A DNA stretch of 64,000 nt, taken from Aminipila sp963524205 (lineage in GTDB: Bacteria > Bacillota > Clostridia > Peptostreptococcales > Anaerovoracaceae). The stretch lies in assembly GCA_963524205.1 (NCBI GenBank), contig CAURED010000001.1:1-64000 (forward strand), in the 5' to 3' direction. The notes below the pieces were generated by a model that worked only from the letters and a program-made list of their open reading frames with translations, was not told the origin of the DNA and did no database searches. The position numbers and the translations under genes are program-made. Below, piece by piece: positions 26,755 to 36,338 of this stretch; the stretch's first letter is position 1; each line of letters begins with the position of its first letter.

Positions 26755-28125
26755 ATGGAAACAAAGATTTTACCTAGAATTTTAATAGGAGCACCAGGAA
26801 GCGGAAGCGGAAAAACTACTGTAGTATGTGGAATACTTCAGGCCCTTATAAATAAGGGTTTGAATATCGTATCATTTAAATGCGGTCCTGATTATATTGA
26901 TCCTATGTTTCATAAAGAGGCTTTAGGGTTGGAATCAAGAAATCTGGATTTATTTTTTAATGACAAAGAGACTATAAATTATTTACTTGCAAAGAATTCC
27001 AAAGAAGCCGACTTAGCAATTATAGAAGGAGTCATGGGATATTATGACGGCTTAGCGGGGAAATCATATGAGGCAAGTTCTTATGATTTAGCGAGAAGCA
27101 CTAAAACACCTTCGGTATTAATAATAGATTGCAAAGGAAAATCAGTTTCCATATTAGCTGAGATTAAAGGTTTTATGGAACTGGAAAGTGACAGTAATAT
27201 AAAAGCAGTGATTTTAAATCGAGTTTCTCCTATGATTTTTGAAGAAATCAAGAAACTGATTGAAGAAACATTAAGTATTGAAGTTTTAGGCTTTATGCCG
27301 ATGATAAAAGAATGTTCTCTGGAAAGCAGACACCTAGGGCTTGTTACAGCTCAAGAGGTAGGCAATCTTGAGACAATTCTGGATACTTTGGCTAAACAAG
27401 TTTCGGAATCAATAGATTTAGACAAATTAATAAGAATAACTAAAACTGCACCTAAAATTGAATTTATAAAACCAACGATTGCTAGTGGAGAAAGAGTTCA
27501 AATAGGTGTAGCAAAAGATAAGGCATTTTGCTTTTATTATCAAGATAATTTGGATTTACTTTCAGAACTTGGTGCAGAAATTTGTTATTTTAGCCCTTTG
27601 GAGGATAAGAAACTGCCAGAAAACCTACAAGGATTGTATTTTGGGGGAGGTTATCCGGAACTGTACTTGAAAGAGTTAGAAGAAAATGATTCTATGAAGC
27701 AGAGTATAAAAGATGCTTTATCAGCAGGAACACCTTGTATGGCGGAATGTGGGGGATTCATGTACCTTCATGAGGTTGTTAAGGACAAGCTTGGTCATGC
27801 ATATAAAATGGTGGGGGCTATTGAAGGTGAAAGTTTTTATGCAGATAAACTTGTTCGGTTTGGGTATATAGATATGGAAGCTAAAAAAAACAATCTTCTT
27901 TGTAAAGAAGGTATGCATTTGAAAGGACATGAATTTCATTATTGGGATAGTACAAATTCAGGTGATTGCTTTCATGCACAAAAGCCTCTTAGAAAAATGA
28001 ATTGGGAATGTGTAACTGGAAATGAAAATTTATATGCGGGTTATCCTCATGTACATTTCTATTCAAACATAAAATCTGCAGAAAGGTTTGTAGACATATG
28101 CAGGAAGAGAAAAACAAAGATTTAA
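26755..28125 (+). CDS. cbiA: Cobyrinate a,c-diamide synthase
   Basis: 456 residues. P-loop GAPGSGSGKTTV at the N-terminus, a dethiobiotin-synthetase-like domain, then a class I glutamine amidotransferase domain with YFGGGYPELY and the Cys nucleophile in CMAECGGFMYLHE, ending with the HVHFYSN His. It uses ATP and glutamine to amidate the a and c side chains of cobyrinate. It begins immediately after the cbiET stop. Confidence 0.94.
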   Translation: METKILPRILIGAPGSGSGKTTVVCGILQALINKGLNIVSFKCGPDYIDPMFHKEALGLESRNLDLFFNDKETINYLLAKNSKEADLAIIEGVMGYYDGLAGKSYEASSYDLARSTKTPSVLIIDCKGKSVSILAEIKGFMELESDSNIKAVILNRVSPMIFEEIKKLIEETLSIEVLGFMPMIKECSLESRHLGLVTAQEVGNLETILDTLAKQVSESIDLDKLIRITKTAPKIEFIKPTIASGERVQIGVAKDKAFCFYYQDNLDLLSELGAEICYFSPLEDKKLPENLQGLYFGGGYPELYLKELEENDSMKQSIKDALSAGTPCMAECGGFMYLHEVVKDKLGHAYKMVGAIEGESFYADKLVRFGYIDMEAKKNNLLCKEGMHLKGHEFHYWDSTNSGDCFHAQKPLRKMNWECVTGNENLYAGYPHVHFYSNIKSAERFVDICRKRKTKI

Positions 28126-29240
28126 ATCCCAAAGAGGGTCAGATGCGCAGGGGATATACAACTGGCACTTGTGCCACAGCTGCTGCAAAAGCTGCTACGC
28201 TGCTTGCTTTAGGAAATAATTTACAGGAAGTATCGGTGGATACTCCGAAAGGCATACCACTAACTTTAGGTGTATTAGATTGTAAAACAAGTGAAAAAAG
28301 GGCATCCTGTGCCATAAAAAAAGATAGTGGTGATGATCCCGACATTACAAATGGTATATTGGTTTATGCAGAAGTAGAACTTCTTGAAAATGATAATGCA
28401 GAGATCATAATTGATGGTGGCAAAGGGGTTGGAAGAGTAACCCTGCCAGGCCTTGCTTGTCCGATTGGACAAGCGGCTATAAACCCCACTCCTATGAAAA
28501 CCATAAGAAGTGTGGTGTTTCAGGTTCTGGAAGAGTTTAGATATGAAGGCGGTGCTAAAGTTACTATTTCTATACCACAAGGAGAAGAACTGGCAAAACG
28601 TACATATAATCCCAGACTGGGGATTGAAGGCGGTTTATCTGTACTTGGAACCAGTGGAATAGTAGAACCTATGAGTGAACAGGCATTAATTGATACGATT
28701 AAGGTGGAAATGGATGTTAGAAAAGCATTAGGTGCTGAGTACCTAGTTATTACACCCGGTAATTATGGTGAGAATTTCTTAAAACAACATTTTGCCAATC
28801 GGGATTTTTACTCTGTAAAATCCAGTAACTTTATTGGTGAAAGTTTAGATTATGCTGAGGAACAGGGTTTTAAAGGCGTGCTGTTTGTCGGACATATTGG
28901 GAAACTGGTGAAGGTAGCAGGCGGAATTATGAATACACATTCAAAATATGCAGATGCCAGAATGGAAATTATGTCAGCACATGCTGCCAGATTTGGTGCG
29001 GATGCAAAGCTGATAGAAGAAATGCTAACTTCAGTAACTACAGATAATGCGTACGAAGCGTTGGAAGCTTATAGCAGTCAAATGAAGGATAAAGTGATTG
29101 AATCACTAATGAATAAAATAGAATTCCACTTAAGGAGCCGAACTCATCAAACCATGGAAATCGGAGCGATAATGTTCTCAAATAAACATGGGTATCTAGG
29201 TAAAACTTCAGAAGTTGATAACATATTACAAAAAATTTAG
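28098..29240 (+). CDS. cbiD: Cobalt-precorrin-5B C1-methyltransferase
   Basis: 380 residues. RRGYTTGTCATAAAKAA near the N-terminus and PNITNG-like DDPDITNGI are CbiD hallmarks. It methylates C1 in the anaerobic pathway. Two starts are possible: ATG 28098, overlapping cbiA by 28 bp, and ATG 28143, which has AGAGGG 4 nt upstream and gives 365 residues. Other CbiD proteins have about 15 residues before the RKGYTTG motif, so the longer form is kept. Confidence 0.93.
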   Translation: MQEEKNKDLNPKEGQMRRGYTTGTCATAAAKAATLLALGNNLQEVSVDTPKGIPLTLGVLDCKTSEKRASCAIKKDSGDDPDITNGILVYAEVELLENDNAEIIIDGGKGVGRVTLPGLACPIGQAAINPTPMKTIRSVVFQVLEEFRYEGGAKVTISIPQGEELAKRTYNPRLGIEGGLSVLGTSGIVEPMSEQALIDTIKVEMDVRKALGAEYLVITPGNYGENFLKQHFANRDFYSVKSSNFIGESLDYAEEQGFKGVLFVGHIGKLVKVAGGIMNTHSKYADARMEIMSAHAARFGADAKLIEEMLTSVTTDNAYEALEAYSSQMKDKVIESLMNKIEFHLRSRTHQTMEIGAIMFSNKHGYLGKTSEVDNILQKI

Positions 29241-29286
29241 AATTGGATACTATTGAATTAATAAATTTAGAAAGGTATTATTTAAA

Positions 29287-30042
29287 ATGATTAATTTTGT
29301 TGGAGCAGGTCCTGGAGCACCTGATTTAATTACAGTTAGAGGACAAAGATTGTTGCAGGAGGCAGACGTAATTATTTACGCAGGCTCATTAGTCAATCCA
29401 GAGCTTTTAAATCTTGCAAAGCCTGAATGCCAAATCCACAATAGTGCAAGTATGACTTTAGAAGAAGTAATTGCAGTTATGGAGAAGGCAGAATCAGAAG
29501 GAAAGATGACAGTAAGATTACATACAGGGGATCCAAGTTTATATGGAGCAATCCGCGAACAGATGGACCTTTTAGAACCAAAGAATATTGAATTTAAAGT
29601 TACTCCTGGAGTAAGTTCTTTCTGTGGCGTTGCAGCTGCGCTGAATGCAGAATATACATTGCCAAATGTATCACAGTCAGTAATCATTACAAGAATGGAG
29701 GGCAGAACTCCTGTCCCTGAAAAAGAAGAAATGTCGCTTATGGCTTCTCACGGAGCAACTATGGCTATATTCTTATCTACCGGATTATTAGATTCTTTAA
29801 AAGAAAAGCTTTTAACTGGAGGTTACACAGAAGAAACTCCTGCGGCTATTGTTTATAAAGCAACCTGGCCAGAGGAAAGAGTGTTTAGATGTACAGTAGG
29901 CACATTACCGGAAACGGCTAAAAATAACAATATTACAAAGACAGCTATGATTGTAGTAGGTGGATTCCTTGGAAACAGCTATGAACGTTCAAAGCTTTAT
30001 GATCCAGCATTTACACATGAATTTAGGGAGGCTTCAAAATAA
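29287..30042 (+). CDS. cbiF: Cobalt-precorrin-4 C11-methyltransferase
   Basis: 251 residues, tetrapyrrole methylase fold: VGAGPGAPDLITVRG with the SAM-binding loop, DVIIYAGSLV and TGDPSLYGAIREQ, which is the CbiF/CobM version. The 46-bp gap before it is the largest inside the B12 block but holds no clear terminator or promoter. Confidence 0.94.
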   Translation: MINFVGAGPGAPDLITVRGQRLLQEADVIIYAGSLVNPELLNLAKPECQIHNSASMTLEEVIAVMEKAESEGKMTVRLHTGDPSLYGAIREQMDLLEPKNIEFKVTPGVSSFCGVAAALNAEYTLPNVSQSVIITRMEGRTPVPEKEEMSLMASHGATMAIFLSTGLLDSLKEKLLTGGYTEETPAAIVYKATWPEERVFRCTVGTLPETAKNNNITKTAMIVVGGFLGNSYERSKLYDPAFTHEFREASK

Positions 30043-30800
30043 TGAACAAAATATTTGTTGTAGGATTAGGACCAGGAAATCTAAATCAATCTACGGAAAG
30101 AGCACTTGAAGCATTAGAAAAAAGTGATGTGATTGCAGGATATACGGTTTATATCGATTTAGTTAAAGACAGATTTGGACATAAGGAAATGATTTCTACT
30201 GCCATGAAAAAAGAAGCAGATAGATGTAACCTGGCAGTGGATGAGGCAGTAAAGGGTAAAACTGTTTCAATGGTGTGCAGTGGTGATGCTGGTGTTTACG
30301 GCATGGCAGGGCTCATGTATGAAGTTGTAAATGCAAGAGGCTTAGCTGAAGCAATTGACATAGAGGTTATTCCTGGTATTACAGCGGCATGCAGTGGTGC
30401 TGCTGTTTTGGGAGCACCGTTAATTCATGATTTTACGGTTATAAGTTTAAGCGATTTACTTACACCCTGGGAACTTATTGAAAAGAGGCTGGAATGTGCT
30501 GCTATGGGAGATTTCTCAATCTGTTTATATAATCCTTCCAGCATTAAGAGACATGATTATCTGCAGAAGGCTTGTGATATTCTTTTAAAGCACAGATCAC
30601 CTGAAAATGTTGCGGGGTATGTACAGAATATCGGCAGAGAAGGTGAGGCAGGGATCGTAATGGATTTAAAGACTTTGAGAGATACAAAGGTAGATATGTT
30701 TACAACAGTATTTATTGGAAACTCAAAGACTAAAAATATGAATGGTAAGATGGTTACTCCAAGAGGCTATAAGGAAGTTGAGGGGAAGGTAAATGAATAG
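30042..30800 (+). CDS. cbiH: Cobalt-precorrin-3 C17-methyltransferase
   Basis: 252 residues with VGLGPGNLNQST and CSGDAGVYGMAGLMYE typical of CbiH/CobJ, plus LYNPSSIKR in the C-terminal domain. It methylates C17 and contracts the macrocycle. The start overlaps the cbiF stop by one base. Confidence 0.94.
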   Translation: MNKIFVVGLGPGNLNQSTERALEALEKSDVIAGYTVYIDLVKDRFGHKEMISTAMKKEADRCNLAVDEAVKGKTVSMVCSGDAGVYGMAGLMYEVVNARGLAEAIDIEVIPGITAACSGAAVLGAPLIHDFTVISLSDLLTPWELIEKRLECAAMGDFSICLYNPSSIKRHDYLQKACDILLKHRSPENVAGYVQNIGREGEAGIVMDLKTLRDTKVDMFTTVFIGNSKTKNMNGKMVTPRGYKEVEGKVNE

Positions 30801-31770
30801 TATTGTTATTGCTGTTCTCCCTTTATTTCTTGGATTTATTTTAGATTTGATTATTGGAGATCCACATAGCTGGCCACATCCTATTAGACTAATAGGTATT
30901 GCTATCGAAAAATTTGAGATGTTTTTTAGATATTTTTCTTCTAAAACTAAAGGCAGTGAATTTGCAGCAGGTGTAATAATGGCTATTTGCATAGCTGCTA
31001 TTTCATTTTTAGTACCTGCCATAATTTTATGGGCTGCTTATAAAATTCATCTGATTTTAGGTTTAGTTATTGAAACAATCATGTGCTATCAGATTTTAGC
31101 TGTAAAAGCTCTTAAAACTGAAAGTATGAAGGTTTATACTGAGCTTGAAAAAAATGATGTGGAGGGTGCGAGACAAAAAGTATCAATGATTGTTGGAAGA
31201 GATACAGAAAGTCTTACAGAAGAAGGGATTATCAAGGCAACAGTGGAAACAGTAGCAGAAAATACTTCTGATGGAACTGTTGCTCCAATGATATTTATGG
31301 CAATTGGTGGTGCTCCTTTAGGATTCTTATATAAAGCTGTAAATACTATGGATTCCATGATTGGATACAAAAACGACAAATATTTATATTTTGGCAGATT
31401 TGCAGCTAAGCTTGACGATGTTTTGAATTTTATTCCAGCCAGATTGTCTGGAATATTTATGATTATAGCATCCCTGTTTTGTGGACTTGATTTTAAAAAT
31501 GCGGCCAGAATTTTCAAGAGGGACAGATTGAATCATGCTAGTCCAAACAGTGCACAGACAGAGGCTGTTTGTGCTGGAGCATTAAATGTTCAACTTGCTG
31601 GAAATGCTTATTATTTTGGTAAATTATATGAGAAAAAAACAATAGGGGATAATACAAGACCTATAGAGAAAAGAGATATTATTCTTTCAAACAGGCTGCT
31701 GTATGGTACAGCCTGGATTACTTTAATTATTTGTATGTTAGGAATGGTAATTGTAAAATGGCTAATTTAA
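30793..31770 (+). CDS. cbiB: Adenosylcobinamide-phosphate synthase, membrane protein
   Basis: 325 residues with about 4 to 5 membrane helices and the CbiB signatures DLIIGDPHSWPHPIRLIG near the N-terminus and ETVAENTSDGTVAPMIF mid-protein. It attaches the aminopropanol arm made from CobD product to adenosylcobyric acid. Overlaps cbiH by 8 bp and the next gene by 13 bp. Confidence 0.94.
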   Translation: MNSIVIAVLPLFLGFILDLIIGDPHSWPHPIRLIGIAIEKFEMFFRYFSSKTKGSEFAAGVIMAICIAAISFLVPAIILWAAYKIHLILGLVIETIMCYQILAVKALKTESMKVYTELEKNDVEGARQKVSMIVGRDTESLTEEGIIKATVETVAENTSDGTVAPMIFMAIGGAPLGFLYKAVNTMDSMIGYKNDKYLYFGRFAAKLDDVLNFIPARLSGIFMIIASLFCGLDFKNAARIFKRDRLNHASPNSAQTEAVCAGALNVQLAGNAYYFGKLYEKKTIGDNTRPIEKRDIILSNRLLYGTAWITLIICMLGMVIVKWLI

Positions 31771-32828
31771 TTCATGGTGGAGATATATATAGTGCAAAGG
31801 AAAAGGGAATAGAAGATATTTTGGATTTTTCAGCGAATATCAATCCGAAAGGCCTTCCAGAAAGAGTTAAGCAGACCATAATAGATGGCCTTGACGCTTG
31901 TGTAAATTATCCTGATCCTCTTTGCAGACAACTTACATCAGCACTTTCTGAATTTGAGGGAATTGACAAAGAGTGCATTTTATGTGGTAATGGTGCTGCT
32001 GATATAATTTTTAGGTTTGCATTGGCGTTGAAGCCTAAAAAGGCTTTAGTTTTAGCCCCTACATTTGCAGAGTATGAAATAGCTTTAGATACTGTAGGAT
32101 GTGAAACAGTTCACTATGAGCTGAAAGAGGATGAGGATTTTAAATTAAAAGAAGAGTATTTGGATGAACTTGACTCTTCTTATGATGTGGTTTTCTTATG
32201 TAATCCTAATAATCCTACTGGACAGCTTATTTCAAAAGCATTATTAGATAAAGTGTTAAAAGCATGTGTGGAAAAAGATATTATATTAGTTCTTGATGAA
32301 TGCTTTATAGAGTTTGTTGAGGATTATGAAAAATACACGATGAAATCCTATATTAAAAAGTGCAAAAATTTATTTATACTTAAGGCTTTTACAAAGAGCT
32401 ATGCAATGCCAGGACTTAGATTAGGTTATGGATTATCAAGTCATAAAGCGCTTCTCAAGAAGATTACAGATATGGGACAACCCTGGGCAGTCTCTGTACT
32501 GGCGCAAATTGCTGGGGTTCAGGCTTTGAAGGAAACTGAGTATTTAGAGGAGTCCCTTAAGGAAATAAGGGCAGAGAGACAATATTTAGTAGCAGAACTT
32601 AATAAGTTAGGAATAAAAAACTATAAACCTGCGGCTAATTACATATTTATTAAGATAGATGAAGCTAGTAGGTATGAAGTTTCTACATTTAAGGACAAGC
32701 TTTTAAAGAAAGGTATTATCATAAGGGATTGTAGTAATTACATAGGGCTAAAAGAAGGATACTATAGAATTGCAGTTAAATCTCATAGTTCAAATGAACG
32801 ACTTATAAATGCGTTTAAATCAATTTAA
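31758..32828 (+). CDS. cobD: Threonine-phosphate decarboxylase / PLP aminotransferase of B12 synthesis
   Basis: 356 residues, class II aminotransferase fold. The PLP Lys is in ILKAFTKSYAMPGLRLGY; the N-terminus NLIHGGDIYSAKEKGIEDILDFSANINPKG is typical of CobD rather than HisC. It makes aminopropanol phosphate for the CbiB reaction, which explains its overlap with cbiB. Start at ATG 31758. Confidence 0.9.
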   Translation: MANLIHGGDIYSAKEKGIEDILDFSANINPKGLPERVKQTIIDGLDACVNYPDPLCRQLTSALSEFEGIDKECILCGNGAADIIFRFALALKPKKALVLAPTFAEYEIALDTVGCETVHYELKEDEDFKLKEEYLDELDSSYDVVFLCNPNNPTGQLISKALLDKVLKACVEKDIILVLDECFIEFVEDYEKYTMKSYIKKCKNLFILKAFTKSYAMPGLRLGYGLSSHKALLKKITDMGQPWAVSVLAQIAGVQALKETEYLEESLKEIRAERQYLVAELNKLGIKNYKPAANYIFIKIDEASRYEVSTFKDKLLKKGIIIRDCSNYIGLKEGYYRIAVKSHSSNERLINAFKSI

Positions 32829-32841
32829 ATGGAGGGTTTTT

Positions 32842-34368
32842 ATGGCAAAGGCAATAATGGTTCAAGGAACAATGTCAAATGCAGGTAAAAGTTTACTGGT
32901 TGCAGGATTATGTAGACTGTTTAAGCAGGATGGATATTCAGTAGCACCTTTTAAATCTCAAAATATGGCATTAAATTCTTTTATTACAAAAGAAGGTCTT
33001 GAGATGGGCAGAGCTCAAGTGGTGCAGGCTGAGGCAGCTGGTATAGAGCCATCTGTGCTTATGAATCCAATTCTTTTAAAACCTACAAATGATATGGCTT
33101 CTCAGGTTATTGTAAATGGTGAAGTTTACAGTAATATGGATGCCAAGGAATATTATAAACATAAGCGTGATATGGTTCCAGAAATAAAAAAAGCTTATGA
33201 CACACTTGCATCTCAGTATGATATTATTGTTTTGGAGGGTGCAGGCAGCCCAGCAGAAATAAACCTTCAGGAAAATGACATAGTAAATATGTATATGGCC
33301 AAACTTGCTAAAGCCCCTGTACTGCTTGCAGGTGATATAGACAGAGGTGGTGTATTTGCTTCTTTAGTTGGTACTATGACATTATTTAGTGAAGAAGACA
33401 GGGCTATGGTTAAAGGAACTATTATTAACAAGTTTAGGGGAGACAAGACTATACTTCAACCTGGACTTGATATGCTTGAGGATATGATACATGTGCCTAC
33501 AGTGGGTGTTGTGCCTTATCTCCATGTAGATATAGATGACGAGGACAGCCTTACAGAAAGATTCACCCGCAAGGATAAGGTGGCATTAATTGATATTGCT
33601 GTTATCAGACTGCCTAGAATATCAAACTTTACAGATTTTAATGTATTTGAATACTCTGATGCTGTCAGTCTAAGATATGTTGAGTCTGTAGGGCAGCTTG
33701 GAAATCCAGATTTAATTATCATACCAGGAACTAAAAATACTATGGAAGATTTACTTTGGATGCGTCAATGTGGCCTCGAAGCTGCAATTATAAAGCATGC
33801 ATCATCAGGAAAACCTGTGTTTGGTATTTGTGGTGGATTCCAGATGCTTGGAATACAACTTGAAGATCCATATAATGTGGAGCATGGCGGCAGTATGAAG
33901 GGTATGGGTTTATTACCTTCCACTACTGTATTCGAGAAAGAAAAAACCAGAACCCAGATAAAAGGCCACTTTGTAACAAATGGTATAGGTTATTTTGCAG
34001 CACTTGAGGGTGTAGAAATAGAAGGCTATGAGATACATATGGGACAATCTACAGTGGAAGAATCAGAAAAGGACACTGTAAGCAGTTTAACTAGAATAAC
34101 AGAAATCTCTGCTCATGAAGCTAATGAAATGGCGGGACTTAATAGAAATAATGTATACGGCTCATATATCCATGGAATCTTTGATAAAGAAAATGTAGTA
34201 AAAACTATAGTCTCAGTATTACTTAAAAATAAGGGGCTGGACGAATCAGCGGTTTCAGGTCTTGATGTGAAAGCATATAAAGAAAGGCAGTATGACTTAC
34301 TTGCAGATGGACTTCGTGAGAATATGGACATTGAAGCTATTTACAGAATATTAAACGAAGGAGTTTAA
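32842..34368 (+). CDS. cbiP: Cobyric acid synthase
   Basis: 508 residues. VQGTMSNAGKSLLVAGL is the ATP-binding start, and the C-terminal amidotransferase domain has the Cys in GICGGFQMLG and the His in YGSYIHGIFD. It amidates side chains b, d, e and g of adenosylcobyrinate a,c-diamide. GGAGGG lies before ATG 32842; the longer frame has no site. Confidence 0.94.
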   Translation: MAKAIMVQGTMSNAGKSLLVAGLCRLFKQDGYSVAPFKSQNMALNSFITKEGLEMGRAQVVQAEAAGIEPSVLMNPILLKPTNDMASQVIVNGEVYSNMDAKEYYKHKRDMVPEIKKAYDTLASQYDIIVLEGAGSPAEINLQENDIVNMYMAKLAKAPVLLAGDIDRGGVFASLVGTMTLFSEEDRAMVKGTIINKFRGDKTILQPGLDMLEDMIHVPTVGVVPYLHVDIDDEDSLTERFTRKDKVALIDIAVIRLPRISNFTDFNVFEYSDAVSLRYVESVGQLGNPDLIIIPGTKNTMEDLLWMRQCGLEAAIIKHASSGKPVFGICGGFQMLGIQLEDPYNVEHGGSMKGMGLLPSTTVFEKEKTRTQIKGHFVTNGIGYFAALEGVEIEGYEIHMGQSTVEESEKDTVSSLTRITEISAHEANEMAGLNRNNVYGSYIHGIFDKENVVKTIVSVLLKNKGLDESAVSGLDVKAYKERQYDLLADGLRENMDIEAIYRILNEGV

Positions 34369-34369
34369 A

Positions 34370-35011
34370 ATGAAGATAGAATTACAAAAAGTATTACCAG
34401 CTGATATAGAAAAACGTAGTTTCGAAATTATTACAGAAGAACTGGGAGACAGAAAGATACCTGAAGAATTAGCACCTATAGTGAAGAGAGTTATTCATAC
34501 TTCAGCTGATTTTGACTATTATGACAACATGAAGTTCTCGGAAGGTGTTGTAACTAACATAGCGGAAGCTATTCGCCGTGGTGCTTGTATAGTTACTGAT
34601 ACGCAGATGGCTAAATCAGGAATAAATAAAAAGCTTTTAGAAACTTTTGGTGGCGAGGTGTTTTGTTTTATGTCGGATGAAGATGTGGCAAAAACAGCAA
34701 AAGAAAATGGAACAACCAGAGCAACCGCTTCTATGGATAAGGCGTCTTTATTAGAAAAACCTATAATTTTTGCAATCGGCAATGCACCTACAGCATTGGT
34801 TCGTATATATGAACTATTTAGCGAGGGAAAAGTGAATCCTAAGGCAGTAATTGGTGTTCCTGTTGGATTTGTAAATGTAGTAGAATCTAAAGAACTAATC
34901 ATGTCATCCCAGATGCCATACATCGTGGCAGCAGGCAGGAAAGGCGGCAGTAATGTAGCAGCTGCAATCTGTAATGCAGTATTGTACATGATGCGTGATG
35001 GCAAATTGTAA
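34370..35011 (+). CDS. cbiC: Cobalt-precorrin-8 methylmutase
   Basis: 213 residues. The catalytic His is in RVIHTSADFDYYD, and GACIVTDTQMAKSGI plus GNAPTALVRI are family hallmarks. It moves the C11 methyl to C12 to give cobyrinate. Last gene of the B12 block; a weak hairpin and a pair of repeats follow. Confidence 0.94.
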   Translation: MKIELQKVLPADIEKRSFEIITEELGDRKIPEELAPIVKRVIHTSADFDYYDNMKFSEGVVTNIAEAIRRGACIVTDTQMAKSGINKKLLETFGGEVFCFMSDEDVAKTAKENGTTRATASMDKASLLEKPIIFAIGNAPTALVRIYELFSEGKVNPKAVIGVPVGFVNVVESKELIMSSQMPYIVAAGRKGGSNVAAAICNAVLYMMRDGKL

Positions 35012-35129
35012 TTTGCTTCACAAATTGGGATAGGTCATTATACGATAAAACTCTATGAACTAAAGTTCATGACTTTTTAGCATCTGACCTTCCATCAATT
35101 TACTTCGTAAATTGGGATAGGTCATTATA
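35010..35129 (+). repeat. Pair of 33-bp intergenic repeats, each starting with a small hairpin
   Basis: Copies at 35010-35042 and 35097-35129 share AAATTGGGATAGGTCATTA. The 5' part of each folds back on itself (AATTTG/CAAATT and AATTTAC/GTAAATT); the copies differ in the stem yet both stay paired. Between them is a weak terminator-like hairpin (35055-35070) followed by TTTTT. The role is unknown. Confidence 0.6.
35055..35078 (+). terminator. Weak terminator after the cobalamin genes
   Basis: 6-bp stem (35055-35060 with 35065-35070), TAAA loop and a T run at 35074-35078. Short stem, so efficiency is doubtful. Confidence 0.4.
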
Positions 35130-35177
35130 AACAAAATGAAATCTGCTGCATATACTATTACATAATGGGGTGGTATT

Positions 35178-36125
35178 GTGACAGATTTTCTTTTATTCAA
35201 TAAACTGGCTGAAATGAACAGGGAAATGACGCCAGAACGGTTATTTCATGAAAAAGGTGTAGGGGCTTATGGTGAATTTAATCTTTATATGCCATTTTTC
35301 GACTACACAAAAGCAGACTTTTTAAATAAAACAGAAGGCTCTACGGAAGTTTTTGTTCGATTTTCCAGAGCACTTGGACGAAGGGGCTCGGCAGAAACAG
35401 CTAGAGATATAAGAGGCATGTCTGTAAAGTTTTTTACAGAAGGCGGAGACTATGATTTATTATGTCAGAACATGCCTATCTTTTTCATTAATGAAGCTGG
35501 AAAATTTTCAGATTTATATCATGCGTTACGTCCAGAAAATGGTTTGTCCCATGATAGACAGAAATTTTGGGAATTTATGGCCAATAATCCAGAGTCTTTT
35601 CATTTGATTATGTGGCTTTTTTCCAATAAAGGGACTATAAAAAGTTATAGATATATGGAGTCATTTAGTGTAAATACATACGTATGGCGAAATCAAGACG
35701 ACAAGACTTTTTATGTAAGATATCAGTGGCTGCCACTTATGGGTAATAAAAATATTTCAGCGCAAGAAGCAGAGTTCTTGGCAGGATATGATCCTGATGC
35801 TTTGACAAATGATTTATATAATGCTATTGAAGGCGACATTTACCCTGAATATGAGTTGTCTATACAACTTATTCCAGAAAATGCCGCAAAAGAATTTCAT
35901 TTCAATATCTTAAATAAAACTATAATATGGCCTGAACGTGCATGTCCTCATATCAAAGTGGGAAAACTAACTTTAAATCGATTACCATCAAATTTCCATG
36001 ATGAAGTTGAAATGTGTTATTTCAGTCCGTCAAACATTGTGCCAGGAATAGAAATACCAGATGATGAACTTTTAGCTCTTATGTGTTTTGCTCATGACGA
36101 TGGGTGGAGAAATAGAAGGAGGTAA
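35178..36125 (+). CDS. Truncated, altered catalase-core protein
   Basis: 315 residues that align with the heme-catalase core: distal His24 in RLFHEKGVGAYGEF, RFSRALGRRGSAETARDIRG, Asn98 in LLCQNMPIFFINEAGKF and the SYRYMESFSVNTYVW block. The core ends where catalases have RLFSYPDTHRYR; here it reads MCFAHDDGWRNRRR and stops. The heme-ligand Tyr therefore aligns with His306 and its Arg partner with Met302. The next 60 or so residues are absent and the C-terminal domain is in the following ORF. GTG start with GGGGTGG upstream. Peroxidase-like or other heme function is possible; ordinary catalase activity is doubtful. Confidence 0.8.
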   Translation: MTDFLLFNKLAEMNREMTPERLFHEKGVGAYGEFNLYMPFFDYTKADFLNKTEGSTEVFVRFSRALGRRGSAETARDIRGMSVKFFTEGGDYDLLCQNMPIFFINEAGKFSDLYHALRPENGLSHDRQKFWEFMANNPESFHLIMWLFSNKGTIKSYRYMESFSVNTYVWRNQDDKTFYVRYQWLPLMGNKNISAQEAEFLAGYDPDALTNDLYNAIEGDIYPEYELSIQLIPENAAKEFHFNILNKTIIWPERACPHIKVGKLTLNRLPSNFHDEVEMCYFSPSNIVPGIEIPDDELLALMCFAHDDGWRNRRR

Positions 36126-36129
36126 TATA

Positions 36130-36315
36130 ATGGAAATGGTATACCAGCAGGCAAATGAAAGCCTTAAATCTTTTAGCACAGCAGATAAGGAAGCATTAAT
36201 TTATAATTTAGTAGAAAGTTTAATGTTTATTAGTGATGATGTTCAGGAAAAAGTTATTGAATGTTTAAAGCTTGTGAATGAAGAACTTGGAAATACCATT
36301 CAAAAACAATTATGA
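36130..36315 (+). CDS. Stand-alone catalase C-terminal (Catalase-rel-like) domain
   Basis: 61 residues; YQQANESLKSFSTADKEALI followed by a helix with VQEKVIECLKLVNEELG matches by eye the C-terminal helical domain of bacterial catalases. Its AGGAGG ribosome site is formed by the last codons of the catalase core gene, 7 nt before ATG 36130, so translation is coupled. A complete, separately translated domain argues against simple decay. Confidence 0.65.
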   Translation: MEMVYQQANESLKSFSTADKEALIYNLVESLMFISDDVQEKVIECLKLVNEELGNTIQKQL

Positions 36316-36338
36316 AAATTGCAAAAAAATATATAAAT

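Noticed and set aside
34519..35004. 161-codon open frame on the minus strand
   Set aside because: Lies wholly opposite cbiC, whose motifs are intact; no ribosome site and no recognisable family.
35010..35129. Possible minimal CRISPR array
   Set aside because: Only two copies, unequal hairpins, no third repeat and no cas genes.
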